Below, piece by piece: positions 35,750-46,945 of a stretch of DNA of 64,000 nt. Positions within the stretch are counted from its first letter, which is position 1; the number at the start of each line of letters is the position of its first letter. Source of the DNA: Elysia chlorotica (Eukaryota; Mollusca; Gastropoda; Plakobranchidae). Location: contig RQTK01000033.1 of assembly GCA_003991915.1 (NCBI GenBank), positions 899,455 through 963,454 on the forward strand, written 5' to 3'. The notes beneath the pieces are model-generated. The model was not told where the DNA came from and made no database searches. It saw nothing but the letters and a program-made list of their open reading frames with translations. A program made the position numbers and the translations under genes.

Positions 35750-36060
35750 GGGATTAGCACATGATGCGGCATGGGAACCTGAAGAACCCCATGCCGGTTG
35801 ACGAGAGAGCCAACAAACAGTATTTTCACATGGTGCTGTGTACAGACGAGGTGATTGATGTGTGAGTTCCTCTACCTACAGGAGTGACGTCATCATGGTA
35901 CTTACTGCGGGACCAAGTACATGTAACACATTTACAGCCTGTTGAGAAATCGCGTTGGGGCCCTGCTATATCGGCATACCGCCACATGTACAAGAACTAT
36001 AGTACCGAACAGTTATAAAAATAATAGGAGAAGAGCACTAGGTGCAAGAAAACTCAGCTG
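35750..36060. other. GC-richer block with 9-bp hairpin and CRE site
   Basis: CGGCATGGG (35767-35775) and CCCATGCCG (35788-35796) are perfect inverted arms around a 12-base loop. TGACGTCA at 35885-35892 is a full CRE palindrome. A putative acceptor CTCTACCTACAG precedes it but the downstream frame closes early. Likely non-coding, possibly regulatory. Confidence 0.35.
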
Positions 36061-36126
36061 TTAGTGCTGTTGAGTGATCAGCAAGAGGTTTGAATATCAG
36101 CAGCTGGTGCCATCATCTCCGTACAG

Positions 36127-36252
36127 GCGTAAAACTTGTCCTCAAAGAATACAAAGATTGTACTGAATCTTTCCTTTCACAATACACGCCATGCATTGCG
36201 CTGAAAAATTATGCATTGCAGGCATACAAAACGTCCCTAATTTTGTTTAAAG
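36127..36252 (+). CDS. Candidate internal exon, phase 1-1 (weak)
   Basis: The 126-base segment is bounded by an acceptor (CATCTCCGTACAG ending 36126) and a good donor (AAAG followed by GTGAGC at 36253). It is open in a frame that both enters and leaves in phase 1, which is typical of exchangeable extracellular modules. It encodes about 42 residues with two cysteines (Asp-Cys-Thr and Pro-Cys-Ile) and helical, Leu/Lys-rich composition. No family was recognised. The same frame stays open for 95 codons, but frames of this length occur by chance elsewhere in the window. Confidence 0.25.
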
Positions 36253-37394
36253 GTGAGCAGAAGATGGAAAATATCACTATTGTCATTGAACAAATGTATC
36301 AATTGTTAGGAGACTGGGCTGTAAAAATAACTCAACCATTATGCACCCATGTGATTTTGTTCATGTACAAATTGTAAAAACAGTGTGAAATCAATAGCGT
36401 ACAATTAGTGAAGGATCAGGACAGTATCAATGTCTTACTCATTATTTACTCATTTATTATGAATTTTTCAATGCTCTGAGTTTATTTCTACTTTTACTTT
36501 CTCTATCTGGCTAGAAACACTGGCAAAGAAAATAGCATGCTGCGTGTGAAATCTAAGTTTTGTGCATGGAATATCAGATCTTTTGTAGATATATTACCCC
36601 ATACATGCCATTAGTTTATTTACCCTAAAATGTGTTGTAACTCCAGGCAGAGGCAATAGGCATGTAGTGGAGTCCTAGTTGATGTCTGCAATAACTGCCT
36701 CTCACTCACAGATAAGCAGGAAACTCGCCCCGAGCTAGAGGTATAGCTATCATGTAGCACGTGCTGCATTCGCTGATGGACAACAGAGATAGGTCTCTCT
36801 TTTCGTATTCTCCCCTTCTCTCTACCTTTCTATCTCTCTCGATTTTTTTTTCTTCCTCTTGGTCTCTCGACATTTCACTAGCTCCATCTATCCTGATTTC
36901 TTCGATTAATTTGTACGACTTTGCATATGTCATCATTTGCTCTACATTTCCTTCTTTCCTTTCTGACTGTCTATATATCTGTTATTAAGAGGCGCAGGCA
37001 GAGTCATGGATAGAAAATCTAAGAATAGAATGATCACAAAATGAACTGACAAAAAACATAGATCAGAAAAAATTGAGACCGCCGCCGGCACCGATAAAGG
37101 GCATTAGAAGCAAAACATCGACAAAACCCACACCTCAACGCAAACGACATTATGTTAACGAACGCAAAGCTCTATAGTGTGAACATCACTTTTAATTACT
37201 CATATCAATCAGAAGCGATAGTTGGCACGAATGCACTAAAAAGTGGAAAGTGATAATTCAACTACAAATGTTGTCAAAAACAATGCCAAAGCGACATATG
37301 TAAACCATGTACATATACCACCGTGTGTCATGAGATCATCGTCATTATAAATAAAATTAAATGTTAAGGTGTGTATTTATCTTTAAGGCGCATG
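36253..37394. other. AT-rich non-coding stretch
   Basis: A pyrimidine-rich patch lies at 36795-36870. Nothing else was recognised. Confidence 0.5.
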
Positions 37395-37551
37395 ACTGTT
37401 CAAACCACAGCTGTGAAAATGTTACGTGTTATGACTTCTACACGTCTGTTACATTTACAAACTAATTCTTCGGAAAGGTCTGTAGCAATGGGAACAGCCA
37501 CACCTCACCCACCAGTCCTAATGCTCCGGTGTCAGCAAAGTACATGTAGAA
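37389..37551 (+). pseudogene. Cysteine-rich frame with one stop, possible decayed exon
   Basis: After a possible acceptor (TATTTATCTTTAAG), one frame reads His-Asp-Cys-Ser-Asn-His-Ser-Cys-Glu-Asn-Val-Thr-Cys-Tyr, reaches a TAA near 37464, and continues in the same frame to a further Val-Cys-Ser-Asn before a TAG near 37549. The cysteine spacing loosely suggests a small disulphide-rich module such as an EGF-like repeat. The evidence is thin. Confidence 0.15.
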
Positions 37552-38429
37552 TTCTTGGCTGTGGATGAACAATGTAATGGTAAACAGAGTGCAAAGGTGG
37601 CAAAAAAGGGGGGGGGGTGCCCAACTTAGAAGATGAGATCAACAAAGACTCTAAGATATTTCCTTAAAATTTGCTTGAAATTTGTTGAAAAAATATGATT
37701 CAATGGTCGAACATATGGGAAGTTTTTCAACATATTATTATTTTAAACGTTTTTGTTATTGTCCAAAATTATATATCGTTTGTTACCTGCTATCAAATCT
37801 ATATTTAAAAAAACAGCCTTATTATTGGAATCTTCTAGCTTCGAAACTACTCCCGCAATTGACATGAAACTTTTGTGTGGAACGTATTTGTCATTATAGG
37901 TAGATGGTAGATAGATGTGTCTCTGTAGACACACCCTTATTTCATTTCCCCCTTTTTTGGCGGCCCGGGGGGGGGGGTTATTTTACTGTTTTGTTTTACA
38001 AAAGAGATTTTGTATTTTTTTTCAAATTCAGCATAAAAGGCATAATGATGAAGTAATGGAAAAAAAACATTACGGCTGAATACATTGATGATCTCAATAT
38101 TCTCTCAAAAGCATTCACAAAATGAAACAGGAAACACACACACACACATACACACACACACACAGTGCGTTTAATACTTGTTCCTGTTGCTTATTTACAC
38201 AACAAACACCAGAAGTGTGCCGCTTTCCTAAGTGAAATTCAGAAAGTATTGTCGTTTGTTGTTTTATGTTTGACAAGAGCTCTTATCTCAGAGATGTTCA
38301 CCCAGGTATGAAGTAAGTGGACCTGGGTGCATTGTTCCACTAGCCATTATTATTTAGAATATCGATTTTTCAAACGCAAAGAATTGGTATCTCGAAATAG
38401 CACCATGTCTTGTCTAGCCACTCTAAGCG
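37552..38429. other. Non-coding stretch with poly-G runs and CA repeat
   Basis: G runs of 10 (37608-37617) and 11 (37967-37977), and a CA microsatellite at about 38136-38164 with one TA interruption. No gene was recognised. Confidence 0.6.
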
Positions 38430-38560
38430 AGAACCTGGTACAGTATAAGACAGTTCTGTCGGTAAGAGCATGGGACTGTTCACGTGCAAAAAGTTGTTTC
38501 AACTCTTCATTAGGTTATCATTGTGATGGCAGTTTCGAACCCCATTCACCAAGCCTGATA
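38430..38560 (+). mobile_element. Possible tRNA-derived SINE fragment
   Basis: GTTCTGTCGGTAAGAGCATGGGACTG near 38453-38478 resembles a tRNA head and GCAGTTTCGAACCCC near 38529-38543 a B box, but the spacing is extended by about 30 bases relative to a tRNA. Uncertain. Confidence 0.3.
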
Positions 38561-38964
38561 GTGAACTTTGGTACGATTTTCCAAAGTACATTGTACAAGA
38601 AAAAGTTGCAAAGTATGTGTCAGCCGTACAGTGTTGTCACTATGAATGGGAGTGTCTTCTAGTATGGCTTTTACTTAGTAAACTGTCTTCCGCTGTGGAA
38701 TAAGCTCCTGTTTAAAGTTCCATTTTGGCTAAGACTAATGGCTAAAATCTATCTCCAGGAAAATCGTCATTATCAAAACCTGCGATATCGAACCGCTGTC
38801 TGACAGACGCATTTCTATTTTATTGAATTGCATGACTCTTCACGTGTGGAACATATAAAAATAACCTATTTATCGTATAATGCTTATTCGTTTGGTTTCT
38901 AAGGTTTTGTCCTAAGAAGATCGGAAAATGAAATACGTGCCATACTGATCTGTTCCGTTACACG

Positions 38965-39045
38965 TCCACAATATAGTCTTTATAGTGGTGATGATGGACG
39001 TTAAACCAACCCAAAAAACCAACCCAACAACAACAACAACAACCA
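38965..39045 (+). mobile_element. SINE 3' fragment
   Basis: Holds the family's terminal block: CGTCCACAATATAG, GTGATGATGGACGTTAAACC and a tail that turns into CCAAC and then CAA repeats. Everything upstream is missing. Confidence 0.75.
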
Positions 39046-39190
39046 CTAGCTCTCCCTCATAGTTCACTGCTTCACACATACGATCTACACGCTGGTTGGG
39101 CGCTTACCTCGACATTCAAGTGTGGAGATAAGATTTAGACTTGAATACATTGTCTAATAGTCTAATGGCTGCTTTTATAATGAAAAGAGA

Positions 39191-39270
39191 GAACAGTATA
39201 ATTTGTATTAGAAAAATATACATGGTATTAGAACAATATACATTGTATTAGAGCAGTATACATTGTATTA
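39191..39270. repeat. Minisatellite, 20-bp unit, four copies
   Basis: Four consecutive 20-base units of the form GA-A/G-C/A-A/G-TATACAT-G/T-GTATTA, starting at 39191, 39211, 39231 and 39251, with a few substitutions each. Confidence 0.9.
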
Positions 39271-40379
39271 CTGTATAGTTCACAATGACACGCTAACGCA
39301 ATGGCATACGGTACATAAATATCTACTATCATTAAATACGAGTACATCATATGCTTTAACTTTTCTTCTATCTACAGTTTTCCCACTTTTTTCTAATGGG
39401 GCAGTTTTGTGTATCAGGGTGTTTTAAATATTATTGTATATTATTATTCTATAGGCTGTATTATTTTAGACCGAACTTTTAGGTGCATACTTTAAGAACA
39501 TTGTTACAGCAGCGAATGTTTCTATTACTTCTGCGGCTGTAGGTTCGAATAGTGCTATTTACCAAGTTAGCAATGGAAAGTCATTGGGGGTTTCAGCTCA
39601 TTGAGGCTGAACGTGGAGGCTGTCTGATAAATACATTTTAATTAAACGAGGCTATATAATTATGGAAATGAGTAGATCTAGCCATGTTCAATGAAATAAC
39701 ACTTTTCATTCAATGAAGGTTTCCATTGATGATTAGAATGCATGAATGTGTGTTTACGGTCAATGTTGCATTTAGAATACCTTTGAAGGTTTCAGTTCTA
39801 ACACAAGTATCGTTGTAAAGGTTTTGTCTCACTTACTTTTTGTTGCTTCAGCAATATTTCCACTTATCAGTATGTGATACAAGCCTTAATAATAATTAAA
39901 AAATGTGCATTTAATACCAAATTTAATGCTTCCTGTACATCTTTCAATTCTTTTTTTTTCCAGAAACTAACAATATACACCAATTTATGTGGATTCTATG
40001 AAAGAAAACACCTTACTGTGAGAGTTAAAGAAAGGTAAGATGATTGATTAATAAAAAGACTTTCAAAGTTCAGTCTTTCTCTTTTCAATGCTTCTTGGTC
40101 CTCTTTATCTTATTTCCTCTCAACTCCACTCTCTCCTCTTTCCTGCCATTCGCCCCCTCCTTTCCCTCATTCGCACCCAGTCGCCCCCCCCCCCCCCAAA
40201 CTTTCGTTACTTCCTCCTCATTTTTATCTCTATTATTACAACTATTAATATAATTCTGCAGCCTCGGCTTCTGCGTCTAATCATCAATATGAGCAACGTA
40301 ATAGCCTTTATAACTTCCTGTGGGTCACAAGGGGGTCAGTATGACATGACAGTGTTGTGACCAGGACTTGCTTTTGTTT
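39271..40379. other. AT-rich non-coding stretch ending pyrimidine-rich
   Basis: From 40086 to 40240 the + strand becomes C/T-rich and includes a 14-base C run (40184-40197). No gene was recognised. Confidence 0.5.
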
Positions 40380-40389
40380 ACTTGTCAGA

Positions 40390-40427
40390 TCTGTCAATCT
40401 ATCCTCTCGCTCCCTCTCCCTTCTCCC

Positions 40428-40459
<32 letters not shown>

Positions 40460-40467
40460 GTGTCTCT

Positions 40468-40556
<89 letters not shown>

Positions 40557-40645
40557 ACCCTCTCTCTCTTTGTCTCTGTCTCTCTCTCACTCTGTCTGTT
40601 TGTATGTATATATTTTTTTCTATCTATCTATCTCTAATCCTCTCC
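40390..40645. repeat. CT microsatellite
   Basis: Nearly continuous CT units from 40428 to 40553, flanked by imperfect CT/TGTC sequence and a short TATC run. Three overlapping Leu-Ser open frames are artefacts of the repeat. Confidence 0.97.
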
Positions 40646-41032
40646 CTCTCATTACCTCTTCTTTGCCTCTTTGGGTGTTTCTAATGATTCTGGAAATAGT
40701 CTTACTCTCAATTAAACGGTAAATAAAGAATTTAGAAGAAAAAAATGTAAGGCAAAAGCTGTTTTCGTCTCTTCGTCTTCAAAATTTCGAAAATAATGGC
40801 CTCTAATGCGTTTTTTCATCTGTCTGGCTGAACTATGTAAAATTAATTGGAAGTATGCTCTCAGTTTTATGACTTCGCGAAATGAGTTTTTACAGAATGG
40901 CAAAACCAACACGAAATTTCACGTTGTTTGTTTTCGTCACCGCTCATACGAGTAATTATATCAAGCATGTGTATTTTTGCTGACGGTTGCAATTTAATGG
41001 AGTAGAAATGAATCATTGACGTGGTAGTGGCA

Positions 41033-41235
41033 GTTGAGTTGGTTTAACGCCGAACGTCAGCATTATATATGCTATATTGTGGACGGGCCCAAAGACTAAC
41101 GTCTGACAATACACACGAGACAGGGCGGGGATAACATGACTCATGCCTCAGCAGTCGGGGGCGAAATAACCAGGAATCGAACTACGGACCTCCTGCGTCG
41201 CAAGCCGATGTTCTACCCCAGGACTAACGGCCCCC
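41033..41235 (-). mobile_element. SINE with perfect 12-bp target-site duplication
   Basis: ATTGACGTGGTA occurs at 41015-41026 and at 41248-41259, flanking the element. Inside, the + strand reads as the reverse complement of the family: tail GTTGGTTTAACG, then the GTCTGACAAT block, GAGACAGGGCGGGG, and the tRNA-like head ending in TACCCCAGGACTAACGGCCC. The body is shortened relative to the 29701 copy. Confidence 0.9.
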
Positions 41236-41589
41236 TCCCCTCCACAAATTGACGTGGTATCGTGAAAACAAAGGGTATATGTTTAAGATTTAAAAAAAAA
41301 AACACATGGGACATCAATTGGTAGTTGTTTTTGTTGTTTTGTTATTGATTTTTTGTCGTTCTTATTGTTTTGTTTGTTTTCATGGGGTTGTTGGGTTGTT
41401 GGGGTTTTTTTTTTTTTTTTACCATCTACATATATACATGTACCTTTATTTTGTGAGAAGTAGTTTTGAGGGTTTTTATAATTACTCCTACATATTATAA
41501 TCTATTCGTGTCCCAGCTGAAAACACTGTCTTCCATAAAAAAATTATGTCATCCAATTATCCTACACTTTTAGCCCTTCCAACCTGATT

Positions 41590-41763
41590 GTGCCTTGTCT
41601 TCATTTCTTTCCTTGTTTTTCTTGGTTGTTTGATGTTTTGTTGGTTTTGTTGTTGTTGTTGCTGTTGTTTTTTGGTTTTGTTTTGTTTTTTGTTTTGTTT
41701 TTGGTTTTTTTTTGTAGTTTTTTGTTGTTGTTTTTGTTGTTGTTTTGTTGTTTTGTTGTTGTT

Positions 41764-41796
<33 letters not shown>

Positions 41797-41815
41797 GGGG
41801 GGGGGGTGTTTGTTG
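41590..41815. repeat. GTT/T-rich tract ending in 31 T and 11 G
   Basis: GTT and GTTTT units from about 41625, then T31 at 41765-41795 directly followed by G11 at 41796-41806. Long open frames across it (poly-Cys/Phe/Val on +, Lys/Gln/Asn on -) are artefacts of the tract. Confidence 0.95.
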
Positions 41816-42214
41816 CGCCCCAATCTACAATCCGGCGCCCCAGACCAGAGAAGCCGTCAGACACTGTCAGGCAGGCCGTGGCCCCGTATCACCTTTGGTG
41901 AGCTGACTAGTGCCGCAGAGGGTCGGGGAGAGTCGGGGGTTCAGCGCGAGAGGCTGTGGGGGTCCGGCCTGGCCCAGGTCACCCCACGCAATACTCTGTA
42001 CTGGGCAGCATTACATGTACCTTGCGGCTTGCGCCACGGCGGGATTGGTGTACTGGGCTGGGGAGAGGGTCGGGAGAGGCTGGAGAGGACCGGAGATAGC
42101 CATAGAGGGTTGGGGGAGCCGCGAAGAGAGGGCCCAGTGATATTCTATTTATATACTAGATAGGCTAAACAACGCGTCGGCCTCGAGACAGTTAAGGAGT
42201 TCCTGCCAATGGAG
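41815..42214 (+). promoter_or_regulatory. CG-rich block ending in a splice donor; candidate 5' exon
   Basis: GC- and CG-rich for about 320 bases (GCGCCCC, TCGGGGAGAGTCGGGGG and TCCGGCCTGG-type words), unlike the AT-rich flanks. It closes with CCAATGGAG followed by GTAAGA at 42215, a strong donor. The ATG at 42209-42211 is preceded by an in-frame stop at 42161. Joining this donor to the acceptor at 62962 keeps the frame of the signal-peptide ATG and would add Met-Glu-Ile-Arg-Arg-Arg. That fit involves only two codons, so chance agreement is one in three. The assignment to that gene is inference. Confidence 0.3.
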
Positions 42215-42399
42215 GTAAGACCCCCATTCTCAGCTCTGCGCTGGCAGTGAACCTTAATATGCCCTTTTAAATTGCTCAATTTGGTATGATTTTGCCTCAA
42301 AATTGTCATAATTCTGCGGAGACTTGTTTATTACTTTACCGGTAGCCAGCCAGCAGACATGTGAAGGTCTTATAGCTCGCACACAGATATCGCGAAATG

Positions 42400-42690
42400 T
42401 ACAGCGCTCTGCAGGGGCACTAGTCCGTTTAACTTACGCAGTCACTGGGAGGGCCAACTTGAGATAATGGCCGAGGAGGGTTGTGTCCCTATGAAGGGTT
42501 CGCGGAGCCGCGCATTACGGACAGAGCCGAGTAGAGCCGGAAAGAGCCGGGGATCGCCGCGGAGAGTCGGGGGAAGGTCCGGGGTTAAGAGAGGAATGGA
42601 GAGAGAGCTAGAGCTAACGAGTGCAGAGCTCAGCGGTCAGACCCCATGTCACCTCCACTGCCTGTGTCAGTACATGTAACTATGTATGGG
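42400..42690. promoter_or_regulatory. Second CG-rich block
   Basis: Strong GC skew with GAGCCG/GTCGGGG words like those in 41815-42214, including GAGAGTCGGGGG near 42564. This suggests a duplicated module or shared composition. An open 70-codon frame starting at 42467 is Arg/Ser/Gly-rich, has no donor and no domain, and is not called. Confidence 0.3.
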
Positions 42691-43600
42691 GTTATGGCCA
42701 CTTTCTCCCTAATTATTCATGATTACCACAATGACGGCTGGACACTTGTAATTGTTAAGAGCAGTGTATAAGTCTTAGACGTGGCGTCAGCGTTGTGTTT
42801 TCTATAGCGCGAAGAGAGCGCGCTCGTGTGAGGTTTTCCCCGAATTGCGCAATATTTCGTGAAAATTCTTGTTTTTCATGACAGCATTTTAAATGGCAAA
42901 AAATGTCATAAGGAACGGCTGTTTCTAAAAAAGAAAGTTTTTTTTCTGGAGCACACTTTTAAAATTTATTTTGAGAACATTTTGAAATGCCATCAGATTC
43001 ATTTGATAATTATACCAGCGAGATTTTAGGCCTAAATCTTTATTCTTTGGAATTTTATTTTGGCAAGACATACCAATCAGATTGTTGATAATGGTGCCTG
43101 CGACCTTTTCACATTACATAGATGCATCCAAAAAAGACACCTTAGTAAGGACTGTATTTATTTAGCTCTTGAATGCCAGGAAAAAAAAACAGCAAAAAAA
43201 TTCTTTTTTGCACTGTGTGTGGTAAGTATTTTTAAAATTAATTTTCAAATTTGTGTATGTAAAACTAAAAAAAAATGTTTCAAATTTAAAAAAAAAAAAT
43301 AATTGTGTTTTAGGATATACGCTAGTCGGCAAATGGGCGAACTTTACGCATTATATTAATTTATATTTGCCTTCTCGGTCTTTTTTTTTTACAAAGATCT
43401 TTGGGTAGTTTTGTTAAGGGGGCAGGGTGTGTATGTGTGTGTGTGCTTTGTTTGTTTGTTTGTTCGTTGTTTTTTCCTTAAGAAATAAATGTTATGAGAA
43501 GCAGAAACTTCGATTTTATTGTCTCGAGTTACAATGTTTGCTCCCGTTCCTCACATCATTCTACACTGTTGATACTTTCACTATACCTCATCCAAACCTT
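42691..43600. other. Non-coding stretch
   Basis: AT-rich after about 42850. AGCGCG and CGCGCT near 42808-42823 form a small GC hairpin. T and A runs occur around 43185-43300. Confidence 0.5.
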
Positions 43601-43604
43601 ACTT

Positions 43605-43761
43605 TATATCTACCTCTCTCTCCATCTCTCTCTCTTCCTCTCTCTCCCTCTTTCTCTTCCTCTCTCTCCCTCTTTCTCTTCCTCTCTCTCTCTCACTTTA
43701 TGCGTCTGTCTCTCCATCTCTCTCTACGTGTATCTCTCTATGTGTATCCTCTCCATCTACA

Positions 43762-43828
<67 letters not shown>

Positions 43829-43860
43829 ATCTCTCTCTCCTTTTCTCTCTCTTAATTTTT
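43605..43860. repeat. CT microsatellite followed by TATC microsatellite
   Basis: CT-rich with CCTCTCTCTCCCTCTTTCTCTT-like units repeated near 43636-43690. TATC units run at about 43762-43828, then CT again. Two long overlapping open frames are repeat artefacts. Confidence 0.95.
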
Positions 43861-45900
43861 CTCCCTCACAGACACCCACACACACTTTCTCGAGTCTCTG
43901 CCGCTTTTTTCCTTGCCTTAACTCTTTGAACCATTACGTCCCCATTAGGCAAAGAGCACTGTAATCTACCTTGCCTTTTTTTCTAAGTTAAACACCGGCC
44001 TGTCTCTAATCTGCCGTCACATCGTCTTTCCCATGCACACCATTCTGAGACGCAGGATATGTTTAGGTCACAACGACCTTTTTGTTATGACACGTTATTT
44101 TTCTCTTAATCTTCTTGGTAAACGACAGTTTTCGAACTGCGCGCATTATTTTGCAATGTTTATATTTATACATGTAATTTGGAACAAACACGTATCTTAT
44201 TAAACAACTCATTATTTTTTGCAATGAGTTGTCATTTTTTTATCATAAAAATATGTGTTGGTAGGAAACGATTGTAGATAAAAAGCATAAAATGAAAAAA
44301 GGTGGATTTGAAATATTTATAATACGTTTACATCGCAACCCATATAGGATTTTATCGCAAATTCAGTATAAATATTTTTTCATATTTTAGTCATTTCCGA
44401 ATAGTTTCTCACGTTCCAAAATGAAATATGAACTCACTTTGTATCGATATTTTGGTGTGGTGAAGATGGAAAAGTAAAAATGAAATGTGTGGAATTTTGA
44501 GCATATTTTGTCCCTTAAATCGATCCTTATTTAGCACACATATTTAGTCTCCTGAGAAATTTAATAACCTTTCCTGAAATACAATCATATTGATTAAAAA
44601 ATGGAACTGTTAAATCGTATGCAAATAGAATTAAATCGTAGGAAAATCATATACATGAAGCTACATGGTAAACGATGTTTTTGATAAAATTTGACACCTG
44701 CAGAAAATGAAACTGACGGTCTAATAGTTTATTATGGCATTGTGTAAGTGTTCTGATTATTATATTATTCTATGATTTTCCAGTGTTGGAATGTTTTATA
44801 TGATGGACTATATAATCGTAAATCACATAATTATTTCACATAACCAAGTCAGAATAAAATTATCACAACATGAATGTTATAGTTTTCCCGCAGATAAAGA
44901 AATAAATGCACCCCCCTCCCAAAACAAAAACAAAAAAAAAAAAAAAACAGGCAAATGTTTTACGAATCCTTAAACTTTACGAATATGTGTACTACGTTAT
45001 TTGAAAAAAACTTTTAATGTGCATGATGTATTGTCTGAATCGAAATATTAATGTTGAAGGCAGATTTTTTTTTTTTGCGCCAGTCCTCCCCTATCTCGGT
45101 TTTATTCACGTTTTTTTCGATTTCATTTTGGGATAGCTGATTTGACCACAAGCGTTCTGATAGATTTAATTATTAATTTGACATTCACAGCCGAAGTCTA
45201 TCAGCATGAAACAATGTGTTCTCGAGCACGTCTGACTGGTAACGGTGTTCTTTTTTTCTACTATCCCGCTGACATGGAATTTATTAGCCTTTCAACATCA
45301 AATACCATTCTCTTAGTTTTTGTACCGAAAGGTGGATCTACTTAGTATGTCGGTAATAAAAAAAAAAGCCCAGCAAATTTACACTTAAGGACTTTTTATT
45401 CTCGCACGCGTCTAATTTATGTGCTAAGGCGCTAACTTGCACTAGACCTGCATTTTTTTCTTGTCAACACTGAGCAGAAATAATGCTGCACTATGTACCA
45501 CTGGGCACGTGAACTAAGAAACCTCTTCCTGGTTGTCCCAACATTGTTCTCTGTCCATATATCTTCTCTTCACTTGATACCCCACCTATTTGCTTAATAG
45601 TGTTCTGCATGGTGTGCATAGCGCCAGGGTTTGACTAAGTGCTGCCAAGATGAATTATGATGTCCAGTAACTTTCTTACCTACAAGGGCTACTTTGCACT
45701 GATTCATTCTACCACCTACTACTGTTGTTTGTTGTTTTTTCAACGTGACAATGCATCTATATCTAGACCGCTGTGGCAGAAACAGACCAAGTTTTCATTA
45801 ACAATACAAAAAACAGCATGAATAACATTAATACTTCTGTCAGTTATACTCCTTATACTTTCGTTACTAATTATTTTGCAACTCCTTCTCCATTTCTACT
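43861..45900. other. AT-rich non-coding stretch
   Basis: No gene recognised. A runs near 44930-44948. Confidence 0.5.
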
Positions 45901-45911
45901 TCTTTTCTATA

Positions 45912-46044
<133 letters not shown>

Positions 46045-46060
46045 ATAATAATTTTAAAAA

Positions 46061-46091
<31 letters not shown>

Positions 46092-46111
46092 AGACTACTA
46101 CTTCAACAACA

Positions 46112-46179
<68 letters not shown>

Positions 46180-46240
46180 CACTACTACTACCACCACCAC
46201 CACCATCAACACCAACACCAACACCACTACCAACACCACC
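46045..46240. repeat. Compound trinucleotide tract (AAT, GAT, ACT, ACC, AAC)
   Basis: After the first ACT tract come AAT, A-rich sequence, ATG/GAT units at 46061-46078, a short spacer, a second ACT run at 46112-46179, and then ACC and CCAACA units to about 46240. One array has changed repeat type at least five times. Confidence 0.95.
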
Positions 46241-46478
46241 ACCGCCTTGCCACTCAAAGAAAGCACGAGCTATATATTTAGAATACTACGTTCCCTTTAA
46301 AGGATCATGGCTAAGTTATTAACGAAGTCTCTGTGAGTGACTTGATAACAAAATAATTCGAAAATGTGTTTGTAATGAATGGCTCGTCATGTGTCAATTG
46401 GAAATGACTTAAGATAATACGAGTTTTTAGACGAACAAAATTATCTTACTGGATGACTGATTAAGTCAAGGGCATTTA

Positions 46479-46481
<3 letters not shown>
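46241..46481. other. AT-rich non-coding stretch
   Basis: Nothing recognised. Confidence 0.5.

Positions 46482-46561
<80 letters not shown>
46482..46561. repeat. CT microsatellite, perfect about 80 bases
   Basis: Uninterrupted CT units. The Arg-Glu open frame on the minus strand is an artefact. Confidence 0.98.
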
Positions 46562-46563
<2 letters not shown>

Positions 46564-46729
46564 AATTATAAAAGAAAGCATCCGAAAGCGTGTGAGGATT
46601 TCACTCACCCGTGCATCCACTAGTCGCTCGTCTCGTAAAATCGCCGTAACCACATTTCCCCGACTTAAATAAACCTTGATTGTTCCAAAAACGGATTCAC
46701 CTCCGTCAAATCTACCATAAACCTTGACC

Positions 46730-46945
46730 TAACCTGGGCGAAACTACCTGTTGGCGCAACCCCGACGGCTGATGCTCGCTGCCAGCTGAAATTGCAGGCT
46801 TTGCGACCCGCTCGAAGATAACGGGTGACATAATGGCAACCGTTAGGCGCGGAGTTTCCTATTCGCTGATTGGCTCCGTAAATCTCAGGTAACGCTCTGA
46901 TTGGCTGCAGGTGCAGATTCCTTTACCATCGTCTTCGTTTCCACA
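46730..46945 (+). promoter_or_regulatory. CG-rich promoter-like region with two inverted CCAAT boxes
   Basis: GC-rich with CG dinucleotides. Two CTGATTGGCT elements (ATTGG cores at 46869-46873 and 46900-46904) are inverted CCAAT boxes 31 bp apart, and CAGGTG lies at about 46908. The 46791-46833 segment is shared with 14631-14673. The boxes lie only 42-77 bp from the ATG at 46946, closer than usual for an initiation site between them, so the true start of transcription is unclear. Confidence 0.35.

Noticed and set aside
41588..42163. 191-codon open frame with a cysteine- and phenylalanine-rich start
   Set aside because: The first third is the GTT/T tract; the rest crosses the CG-rich block without acceptor or domain.
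42467..42679. 70-codon Arg/Ser/Gly-rich frame after an ATG
   Set aside because: Composition-driven in a CG-rich block, no donor and no similarity recognised.
43494..43964. 156-codon open frame
   Set aside because: Leu-Ser and Tyr-Leu-Ser-Ile repeats from CT and TATC tracts.
46054..46266. Poly-Val minus-strand and poly-Thr plus-strand frames
   Set aside because: Produced by the ACT and ACC trinucleotide array.
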